Shown: one piece after another, positions 22,423 to 32,123 of the stretch
Layout of the letters: the number at the start of each line of letters is the position of its first letter
How positions within the stretch are numbered: the first letter of the stretch is position 1
From: Zygnema circumcarinatum
Lineage: Eukaryota; Streptophyta; Zygnematophyceae; Zygnematales; Zygnemataceae
DNA length: 41,355 nucleotides
NCBI GenBank assembly: GCA_037447605.1
Contig: CM074808.1
Coordinates: forward strand, 187,455 to 228,809
Direction of reading: 5' to 3'
Program-made: the position numbers and the translations under genes
The notes under the pieces: generated by a model
Seen by the model: only the letters and a program-made list of their open reading frames with translations
What the model was told of the DNA's origin: nothing
Databases searched by the model: none

Positions 22423-25400
22423 ATGGCGAGAAGAGGGCTCATGGAGCAGGACCTGAAGACGCTGGACGTGGCGGCGCTTCATCCTCTGTCGCCGGAAGTC
22501 ATCAGTCGGCAGGCGACCATCAATATTGGTATTTATAACCTAGAAGAAGATGACTATCATCTATAACCTAAAAGGGACTGACTTAATTGAAAGTATGTGA
22601 AAGTATGTGAAGAAGAAGAATCAATTCTTTTTTACTCTGCCTATTTGAAGCGGAGGAAGATTTTTTCCTAATTTTGCAACTTTTTTTGCATGTTTCCTTG
22701 GAAGAAGTGCTCGTCGGTGGGATTTTAGGGTTCCAGCTGGCTGTTGCTTCTGAATTGCTCACAAATTTGTACTTTAAAATCATGCAGGGACAATTGGTCA
22801 CGTCGCTCACGGAAAGTCAACGGTGGTCAAGGCTATTTCTGGGGTTCAGGTACTGTGCAGCCCTCAAAATGTTTTAACTCAAAGGTTTCCTTTCACGGAG
22901 GAAGTCAATTCTGAGGGTTTTGAAATTTTAGGAAAGAGGTGTTGTAGTACTTGCAGTTTTTCTGTGTGTAGTGCATGCATGCTTTGTCTGTTAACCCCGC
23001 TTTCCTCTCTCCCTTCTTTCTCTCCTCTCTCTCTTCTTTCTCCTTTGCCTCCCTCGCTTTCTCCTCTCTCCTCTCGCCTCTCTCTGCTCTCCCCCTCTCT
23101 CTCCCTCCTTACGCTCGCTGTTTTCTTTTAAAGAAGCATTGCTTCCACGGAACGTGTTATTATTTGCATACCGTGAATTTTACTTTTAAACGGGAGCAGC
23201 ACCCGATGGACCTGTGCCTTCGTCGAATGCACTGTACATAGGCGATGTCGGCGTGTAAATTGGACATGGAACCCATTCAAAACGGAAGCAGGAACAGAAA
23301 CTTCACGGAACAGTGTGTAATGGAATCTGTTTTTTCTTCGTTCCTTTCAAATGCAGACGGTGCGCTTCAAGAATGAGCTTGAACGCAACATCACTATCAA
23401 GCTTGGATACGCGAACGCAAAGATCTACACATGTGAAGATAGCAAATGTCCTCGACCCATGTGTTACAAGTATGTGTGTTCATTTGAATGTAGTCTGGAT
23501 TTGTCTTCAGCTGAATGCATTCCCACATATTTTGGTGCTGTCTAGACCAACCAAACATATGTCCGGCATGCTCGAAAGCTGTTTGTCGCTCTCTTCTAGT
23601 GACTTCTTGCTCAAGGCTCCCTCGCTCTCTCGCTCTCTCGCTCTCTCGCTCTCCTTGCTTCTTCACAACTCTCTAAACCCCTCTCTTTCTCCCACTCGCA
23701 CACACACACACACGCACCCAACACAATCACTCTTCCCTTTCCTTATCCTTACTCCTGGCCTGTCTCTCTGTCTCTCGCTCTCCCTCCAGGGCGTACGGAA
23801 GTAGCAAGGAAGATACCCCTCTTTGTGATGTTCCGGGATTTGAGACTGCGAGAATGAAGCTGCTCCGCCATGTGTCTTTTGTGGATTGTCCGGTGAGTAT
23901 CCCGAATTTAGCATTTCCGAAAACTTTGAGTTTTATGGTCATTTGGAGGTTCGTGGCCTTCAGATTTCAAATCTACTCCTCATTCACATTCTCATTCCCT
24001 CTCCTGTAGGGCCACGATATTCTCATGGCTACTATGCTGAATGGAGCCGCCATTATGGACGGAGCTCTTCTGCTTATTGCCGGAAATGAGAGCTGCCCTC
24101 AGCCCCAAACCTCCGAGCATTTGGCGGCTGTGGAGATCATGAAGCTCAAAGACATCATCATTTTGCAGAACAAGGTTGATCTCATTCAGGAGACAGTGGC
24201 TATAAACCAACACGAGGCCATTCAGAAGTTCATCCAGGTGGGTCTATTATGATCCATATAATCTTCTTGTCATTGTTGTTGTTGTTGTTGTTCTGTGACA
24301 GCACCGGTATTACTATTTTTGGTTGGGGAGAGAATTGAGAATTCTGTATTGTGTATTCTGTAGCTTTGTGCAGGAAACCTTTATCATCTGACAGAATGGA
24401 ACATTAGACAGTCATCAATGCTGGTTTAATCTATCTTTTTGGGGCAGTCTGTGCCCTTCCATGTGCACATAACAGCTGGATTAACTAACCAATGAACTCC
24501 TGGATATGGCGTTCCATGTGGCTAAACTGGTCCCTGTTGTTGGCTGGACTGACCAACTGACGGCTTCGTTGCATATAACTGAAACTGCTCTGCTTCACAT
24601 GGAACTTCCAGGGCACCATTGCAGACGGAGCTCCCGTTGTCCCTATCTCCGCTCAATTGAAATATAACATAGATGTTGTATGCGAATACATTGTGAAGAA
24701 AATTCCAATTCCTATTCGGGACTTCAAATCGCAGCCAAATATGATTGTGATTCGCTCCTTTGACGTGAACAAGCCCGGAGCTGAAGTCGATGATGTCAAG
24801 GGGGGGGTTGCGGGAGGGAGTATTTTGCATGTGAGATGTTTCTCTGCCCTTTTCTCATTGTCATTACCTTTGTTTCTCTCTCTCCCATCGCTTTCACTCT
24901 CTCTCAGGGGTTGTTCTTCCCTCTCGCTGCTCCCCTCTCTTCCTTTCTTCTCCATCTGTCGTTTGCCACCAGCCTCTCTCTCATTGTCTTCCCCACCCAC
25001 TCTCCTCTCTGTTCCCGCTTTGTAACTCTCTCTCTCTCTCTCCCTCTCTAATTTTCTCTCTCCCTCCATCCCTCGCTGATCCATTTGCTGCTTCTTCTCT
25101 TTGAATTTCAGGGAGTTCTTCGAGTCGGGCAGAAAATTGAGGTCCGACCCGGAATCGTCTCCAAGGATACGGACGGAAGCATCAAATGCATTCCCATATT
25201 TTCTCGCATTATTTCTCTATTTGCGGAGCAGAATGAGCTTCAGTTTGCAGTCCCTGGGGGCCTCATTGGAGTCGGCACCACCATAGATCCGACTTTGACT
25301 CGCGCCGATCGGTTGGTCGGAAACGTTCTTGGAGAGGTCGGAGCTTTGCCAGACGTCTTCACAGAACTGGAGGTGGGACAACTTTTTCCATTTTCCCTAG

Positions 25401-25462
25401 AAAAAAAAACACAGCAGAGTAGTTGTCTTGTGAACTAAGGAAAGCAAACAAGATGGCCTCCT

Positions 25463-25504
<42 letters not shown>

Positions 25505-26013
25505 GGGCATTGAGAGGGGGAGGGGGAGGATAAGGAAGAGGAAGAGGGAGAGGAAAGGAAGGGGACGAGGGAGAGGAAAGGAAGAGGAAGAGGGAACCTT
25601 TAACCCTCAAATCTGTACTCCCTGAACCCCCTCCTCCTCTGAAACCCCTTAACCTAAACACGTTAAACCTAGCCTCCAAAACCCTAAACCCCCGACCTTG
25701 CCCCAATCCGCAGATCAACTTCTTTCTCCTCCGGCGGCTCTTGGGAGTTCGCACAAAGGGGACGGAGAAGCAGGGGAAGGTGGCGAAACTGACAAAAACG
25801 GAGGTCCTTATGCTTAACATCGGTTCCATGTCAACGGGAGCCCGTGTAGTTGCCGTTAAGAATGACCTCGCCAAACTGGCGCTGACGTCACCCGTGTGCA
25901 CGAAGACGGGAGAGAAGGTGGCTCTAAGCAGGAGAGTGGAGAAGCATTGGCGTCTTATTGGCTGGGGGCAGATTCAGGCGGGCATCAAGCTCAACATCCC
26001 GAAATCCGCTTAA
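22423..26013 (+). CDS. EIF2S3: Eukaryotic translation initiation factor 2 subunit gamma
   Basis: The GTP-binding subunit of eIF2, which brings initiator Met-tRNA to the 40S ribosome. Eight exons: 22423-22528, 22788-22849, 23357-23469, 23790-23892, 24010-24237, 24612-24830, 25112-25372 and 25714-26013. They join in phase to 463 residues. Motifs: G1 AHGKST near 42, switch region [20 protein letters not shown], the Cys-containing CPRPMC insert, G3 DCPGH at 126-130, G4 NKVD at 182-185, G5 SAQLKYN from 217, then the two beta-barrel domains ([41 protein letters not shown]) and the ending [19 protein letters not shown]. An in-frame TAA at 22357 fixes the start at ATG 22423. It is nearly full length compared with human (472). 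Upstream short ORFs are possible. Confidence 0.97.
25465..25590. repeat. GA-rich tract in eIF2 gamma intron 7
   Basis: A pure (GA)n run (25465-25498) followed by GGGA/GGAAGA units inside the intron 25373-25713. The last 90 bases before the acceptor carry AACCCTAAA-type telomere-like motifs. Confidence 0.85.
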
Positions 26014-26819
26014 GCATGTTATGGAGGTTTAAAGTTTAGATGATAAATGTGATGATATGAGGTTTTGTGAATTGAGGGAATGTGCGGAATTTTGTAGGGA
26101 GGGGTCGTGGCCGAGGATTAGGTAGGATGGAGGGGCGGCAGGAGGGGTGGGTTTGTTGTGGGCCAAAGGATGAGGGAGAGAGCAGGTGGGAGGCAGAGGG
26201 AGAGAGTGAAAGGGGGGGGGGGAAGAGAGTGTGGGGGGGAAGGGAGAGAGGGGAAAGAGAATGAAAGAGTCGACTGAAGTCAACTGAATAGGCTGGCAAA
26301 TGGCTCCTTCGGTGTTACCTGTGTGCATTTTGATGGAAGGAAGTACGGCTGCAGAGTGAAACGGAGGTCGAAAGGGTTCAGGTCATCTATGGTTTGTGGT
26401 TGGTAGATTTCTCGGGTTCTATGTCTTTCTGAGGTGTCTACTTCATTTGTTTTTGTTTGTTTCGTCGGGTGCGAATGTGGAGGGAAACGGACTTCTTGTT
26501 ATTGGGAAGTGTGGGAGACTTCACAACTATAACTGTAACTGTCTCGACATGGAACCCCTCAAGCTCGGTCACATTCCTCTCACTCTTCAGCTTCATGGGA
26601 AAGAAACATCCCACCGTACCTTATTAAACCTTCCTTCCAGAGGAGAATTAGTGATACAGTTCTTGCTCGGCTTCCCTCTCTGTCAGACAACTCGATATTT
26701 CGCAAAAAATGCCAAAATTGGGACCCCTACAAACTATAAAATAATAGGAGTTGTCCGCTACCTATCTAAACTCTCTTGGACTCTCATTCCCCCCCCCCCT
26801 CCCTCTCTCTCCCCCTTAC
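26014..26819. other. Convergent 3' region between eIF2 gamma and ODR4
   Basis: About 800 bases between opposing stop codons, with a GGGAGA-rich part near 26160-26265 and a CT run just before the ODR4 stop (26795-26815). No exon was recognised. Confidence 0.6.
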
Positions 26820-28520
26820 TCAGCTAGCCCTTCGTAGTGCAGACCACAAATAGGCGACAACCGCAGCAAGCACAGCGAGCAGCAACGCTCCCACAGAGCC
26901 AAAGCTCAGAAGAGACGCACTTCGTGTACCCTCCTTCCTTCCATTTCCCTCAGAAAGACCTTTCACCTGCCCAACGTCCTTTTCTGTAGCTACCCGGAGT
27001 TCGTCCTCTGTGAAGGCCCAATTGGCGGCTTTGGGCAGAGAGGGGTCATTTTCAGGCTCCACAATTTCGCCCTCAATTTCAAGCCCTAACATGGCCTTGC
27101 AGCGCTCCTTGGCATCCTGCATACACCCTCAACATCACCTTAAAAACCATTTTGGCACCATCTCCACATCACGTTTCCGGCTGGTACATAAATGTCCCAT
27201 CTGGCATTACCTATTTTCCTAAGTCCGAGACGAAGATTTCCAATTAAGGTGCATTTTCTTTTCTTTCCGTTAAATCTCAGTACCTCCAAAGTCTCGGCCG
27301 CCATGAGGTAGTCCCCCAGCATGATGCCGTTCCCCCATTGGACCAATATCCGGCGAGGCATCCCACATACATAGGGCTTCTCCAAACCATCCCTGCCCGG
27401 ACCCATCCGTGGAAGTCAGTGCTCCCTCTCCCTCTCTCTCTCTTTCCCTCTCTCCCTCATTCTCACCTTGTCAATCTTCCTCTCGTTCCCTTTTGCCCTT
27501 CCCCACTTCCTCTCGATCCCGTTCTTCAACTTTTCCTGCCTCTCCCAGTCTTACCTTCCCCTCCTCTCCCTGTTCTCCCACTCCCTGCCCTCTATGCTCT
27601 CTGACTTGGCTTCCTCTCCCTCTCCCACACTCTCCCTCCTCTCTCCCTTGTCAAACTCACCCTGTATCTCCCCCTGATGCCAGCAAGGGGTTCACCACCT
27701 TCCTCCCTCTCTCCTCCTCCTTCTCCCCTCTCTCTCCCTCCTCCTCCTCCATAGCCTGCTCTGCTTCATCCACCAAAAGTTCCAACCGCGCTTTCAAACT
27801 CCCAATAATATCCGCCTGAAGAGACATAAAACAAAGAAAAGTGACGTTTCTTAAATTGGGCATAGAATAAATCCCCTAACGAAGGTAAAAGAGGGTGGAG
27901 GGCAGTTCAGAAATCTACAATCTCTCCAAAATGCCCTTCATTACTGTATTCAAAACCCCACAAAAAAGTTCACCTTTAGGTTACAAACCGCACTCCCAAT
28001 CGTCTCCCTCTGATAGGCATAGGCCCGACTGTGAATCTCTCCTTGCAGTCGTATCATTCCAGAGGCAGAATCCGGAAAGCCAAACTGGGCTGCTTTTTCT
28101 GAAAAAACAAAGCATACAAATAAAAAAAGAATGAAAAAAAGGGATACCCAATCACTCTCCTCTCTTTCTGTCTTCTCCACCTCAAAGGAAAAGTTCTTCT
28201 CACTCACTCGCCTCTCTTCTCGCTTCCTTCCTTTCGCCCTCCCTGCTCTTCTATTCCCGCTCGTCCTCGCTAGGCCTCTCCCTCCCTTTCACTTCAATCC
28301 CCTCGTCTCTCTCTCCCATAACTTCTGCCTCTTATCCCCTTAGCTCTCCCTCTCCATCTTCCTCTCCCTCTCCCATCCATCTTTTGCTCGCCTCCAACCC
28401 CCACCTCTTTCCTCCTATCTCTCTCTCTCTCTCGCCCTACCTCTCCTTCTCTCTCTCTTCCCCCTCTCTACCTCTCTCTCTCGCCATCTCCCTCTCTCTC
28501 TCCCTCTCTCACCCTCTCTC

Positions 28521-28566
<46 letters not shown>

Positions 28567-28715
28567 ATCTCTTCTTTTCTTTAACTTCATACCAGAGCTT
28601 TCCGAAAGCTCCCAATGTGGCGGTACGAAAAGCTCCACTTCATGAACTGCGCTTGAAGCGGATGCCCCTCCCAATGCCTTCTCTGCCGCAGCCTGCACAG
28701 GGTTTTAGGTTTAGG

Positions 28716-28767
<52 letters not shown>

Positions 28768-29565
28768 CCCCCTCACTCCCTCCCCCATCCCCTCTCCCTC
28801 CCTCCCACCTCCAGGAGCCCATGACTTCATTGAAACAACCTCCATTGTCTTAAAGTCTCCCTTCTATCCCCTCCCTACCCTTCTCCCTCACCCCCTCTCT
28901 CGCCTTCCCATCCCAACCATCTCTCACATCTCCAACTCTCTTTCCCTCTCTCTCTCTCTCGCTCCCTCTCCCACTAGCACCAGGGAGGGAGAGCCTCTCC
29001 CACCAGCTCTCCGTCTACCAATGCCTCCGCCTCCTCCAACCGCACTCCCTCCTTAGCGATTGCTTCTTCCACACTCCTCCTCAGGTTTGCCTGAACTGTT
29101 CTTTTTACCGCTACACTGAAAAAGGACCGAACAGCGAGAGTGGGGGACGAGGAAGAGTGGAGTAGAGAGAGGAGGGACGGAGGAAGAGGGAGATAAAGGT
29201 CAGAGAGGGAGAGTGGGAGACAGTGAAGGAGGGAGTGAGGGAGCAAGCGAGTCAAAAACGACTTCAAACTACATGTCAAGAAGATTTGGCTAATATTAAT
29301 AAAATGAAGGCCTGCTGAACTGGACTGAAAATAGTTTAAACAAAGCAGTAGAAAAATGTACATATACATTTATGGAAGTCGAAAAGTGAGTGTTGAAGAA
29401 AAGGCCAAACCTGATATCCACAGTGTATGTGCAGGCAAAGCTATGGAAGTTGCCGAGAAGTTTCCCGAATTTGAGATCACAAGGGTGCAGGGAGGAAGGG
29501 GAGAAGGTGCCCACACAACTGCAAGTTCTGCATGTGAACCTGCGGGAGGGGGAGGAGGAGGGGGG

Positions 29566-29623
<58 letters not shown>

Positions 29624-31583
29624 AATGTAGCGATTAGAAAGAGTTGATTGATCAACTACTACAATGAAAATGGTTTTTAAGTTTTGCACCTTTTTGGGCT
29701 TGAGCAGATGTGCAGAAGGAGGGGCTCAAAAGACGTCACGTCACGTGTGAGCGGACCAATAGCAGACGATTCCGCGACCGCCTTCACTGCCTGCCAAATG
29801 CGGACCCTCCCTTGAATATCTCCTCTCCCTCTCTCTCTCTCTCCCTCTTCCTCTCTCTCTTTTCCTCTATCTCTCTCTCCCTCTCTCTCACTTATGCTCT
29901 CTCTATGTCTCTCTCTCTCTCCCCCTCTCTCGCTCTTTCTCTCTTTCCCCCCTGAAAGCTCAACCCGGTGGCTTAACAACTTCAGATTACTATATGGAAA
30001 TGAATCATGCAACTTGGCCAACTTTCAAAAGAAGGAAAGAAAAACATGAGAGGTAGACGAGAAGAGAAACTGAATGGACTGTCCTCTTTTCCCTCAGACA
30101 GATTCGTTCCTTGATTGACGGTAACTTTAAGAAAAGCCTTTCATGATTTTTGCCTAACGGGGTTCAAATGGGGGTTCATACCTGCCACAAAGTTGGAGCA
30201 GAATTTTTAAAGGTGGTTTCTGGAGAGAAGATGTACAGCCCAAGGACTTGTATTCCCCCTAAAAGCATTCTCGAAATCTGCACAATGGCAATTCTTTTGG
30301 GTTAGGTTTTCGGTTTTTGGTTGACGGTTGTTAATGTTAGCGGTAAATGGAGATGGAGGGAGGAGGGGGGGGGGAATGGGGGGAGAAGGGGGGGAGGAGG
30401 GGAGAGAGGGAAGGGAGGGGGTGAGAGGGGGAAGGGGGGAAGAGAGAGGGGAGAGAGGATCCTCCCTCCCCTCTCCCTCCCTCCCTCCTCTCTCCTCCCT
30501 TCCCTCCCCTCCCCTCCCTTCTCCCTCCCTCCCTCCCGCATCCCCCCTCCCCCTTCCTCCCTAGAGGTGGGGTGTGGGAGGGAGGGAGGGGAGGGGAGGG
30601 GAGGGAGGAGACGGGAGAGGGGAGGGAAGGGGAGAAGGGGGCGGGGAGGAGGGACGTAGAGGAGAGGGAGGAGGGGGGAGGGGAGAAGTGGGAGGAAGGG
30701 AGAGGGGAGAGGGGAGGGAGAGGGGAGAGAGTTGAACCCTCCTACCGATCCTACTCTAGAGACCCTAGAAACCCTAACGACACCCTACGAGCCCGAAAAA
30801 CCCTTAATACCCAAAGGGTTTTAGAGCAGAGCCTGAGCCGTTGACCTGCCGCGCGTGTTCCGCGATCCAGTCCTCCTCCAACATCACTGAAAGTGATGCG
30901 TCGCCGCCCTTTGCATCACTGCCGGGCCGGCCCTTCTTCCCCTTCTTTGCTGGCGTTCCATGCGGTTCAGTTCCGTTGGTCGTTTGGAGGGGGGCGGTTC
31001 CTGTTGATGTTGGGGGGGTGGGCACGAGGGCAAGAATGTAATTTTTTGAGGAGGCTGCCGGTCTTCCGATAATCAAGCCAACCTAAAAATAAAAAGATCA
31101 GATATAAAAAAAAAAAGAAAAAAAAGGAAGCAAAGGGAGTTAGGAAAAAAGAAATTAAGGTAAAGCTGCAATCAGTTATTCGAAATAAATTCACACTGCA
31201 AGAAAAATGAACAGAAAAATTTAGGATTTTTAGGGTTTTTAAAGTTACGTTTTATAAGGCTTAAGTAAACTTTTAGGGTTTACAGAAAAGTCTTAAAGTC
31301 TATTTTCTAATTTTTATAAACATCTTGAAACCCTAAACAAGGTGTTCAAGAAAAACCCAACTAAACTTTATACCCCCCCAAGCATTGAAAAAATCACAAT
31401 CGGCTTCCTGGCGGACTAGAAATGTAAAAAAAAATCTAAGATCCAATTCTTTTCGGCTTCCATTTTCTTATTTTTTTTCCTTTTCGGCTTCTGAAACACA
31501 ACCTCCAAGGATATTTTTTTCCGAAATAATTTGTTGACGTGCTCGTCGAGAGAGGCCTCGTCTGCATGCGCAGTCCTCACCAT
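26820..31583 (-). CDS. ODR4: ODR-4-like membrane protein
   Basis: ODR-4 proteins are tail-anchored ER proteins; in nematodes they help deliver some receptors to the cilium, and the role in algae or plants is not established. Eleven minus-strand exons: 31583-31503, 31082-30846, 30277-30182, 29790-29690, 29539-29411, 29115-29004, 28692-28593, 28098-27974, 27815-27661, 27392-27284 and 27116-26820, giving 513 residues (human about 454). Landmarks: start MVRTAHADE, VGLIIGRPAASSKNYILALV, EDWIAEHARQISRMLLGG, LLLHICSSPKRFTCRTCS, SLHPCDLKFGKLLGNFHSF, EIHSRAYAY, MPRRILVQWG and a C-terminal membrane helix at about 485-507. The exon 6 end and exon 7 start are the weakest joins: a 40-base candidate exon near 28816-28855 with a shifted acceptor would also keep the frame. 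Residues 350-367 are an acidic GA-coded insert. Confidence 0.85.
28395..28580. repeat. (CT)n tract in ODR4 intron 7
   Basis: Almost continuous CT repeats between exon 8 and exon 7 of ODR4. It lies close to the donor of exon 7 on the minus strand, so the coding strand reads GA. Confidence 0.9.
28719..28762. repeat. (CT)n microsatellite in ODR4 intron 6
   Basis: A pure CT run of about 44 bases directly preceded by TTTAGGTTTAGGG. It lies some 25 bases beyond the acceptor of exon 7. Confidence 0.92.
29570..29622. repeat. (GA)n microsatellite in ODR4 intron 4
   Basis: About 50 bases of GA. On the ODR4 coding strand this is a CT tract in the position of the polypyrimidine tract, about 30 bases before the acceptor of exon 5. 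Confidence 0.92.
30355..30735. repeat. Purine / pyrimidine / purine block in ODR4 intron 2
   Basis: GGGA-rich sequence (30355-30460) switches sharply to CCCT-rich (30462-30562) and back to GGGA-rich (30570-30735). The middle segment is broadly complementary to both flanks, so the block could fold as long imperfect hairpins. It lies inside the intron 30278-30845. Confidence 0.88.
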
Positions 31584-32123
31584 CTCTCCGCCCTCTCTTT
31601 ACTTTATTTAATATTTCTTTACAAATTCTTCATATGTTTATTTATTAGATACATCCACAGCAATAACGCCAGCTGTCGCCACAAGAGGAATGTTCCTTGT
31701 AAGCAATCCCAGGGGTGTGCGTTTAACGCCTTGAGAGGTACGCGTAGGAGAACCGATTCGTTAATGTACAGTACTCAGTGCCATCGTGGTGACCTCCCAT
31801 TGGTTCATTGACGCCAGCGTGGCACATTCTGCTTCCACGTCAGCATTTCACATGTGCGAAATTGTCAAAATGTCGCTCTCCCCGACCACCTTCACATAAC
31901 CGTTTTAACCCTAAAATTTCTGGAATTTTACATACATACATACATACATCCATAGATACATACATACATTCATACATATATACACAGACATATATGCATA
32001 CATATATGCATAGACAGATAGCATACGGGCATACATACATACATTTTACACATGCATACGTACATCCATACATACATATATCTATGTATGTACATATACA
32101 TGCATACATAGATACATAGATGC
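31584..32123. promoter_or_regulatory. Divergent promoter region of ODR4 and the oxidoreductase
   Basis: 540 bases between outward-facing start codons. It contains AT-rich sequence near ODR4, GTGGCAC and CCACGTCAGC boxes near 31818-31840 and a CCAAT-like ATTGG at about 31799. A 190-base CATA repeat fills the part next to the oxidoreductase start. No exon was recognised. Confidence 0.6.
31929..32120. repeat. (CATA)n tetranucleotide repeat abutting a start codon
   Basis: ACAT/CATA units with some CATATATG and GATA variants, ending about four bases before the ATG at 32124. It must belong to the 5' UTR or core promoter of the oxidoreductase. A related ATGT run is in intron 5 of the same gene (34294-34340). 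Confidence 0.9.

Noticed and set aside
28816-28855. Extra ODR4 exon of 40 bases between exons 6 and 7
   Set aside because: It keeps the frame only with a shifted exon 7 acceptor and has a poor AAG acceptor; it is kept as an alternative in the ODR4 entry but not adopted.
31840-32119. Tyr/Cys/Met-rich frames over the CATA repeat
   Set aside because: They are low-complexity translations of a tetranucleotide repeat next to the oxidoreductase start.
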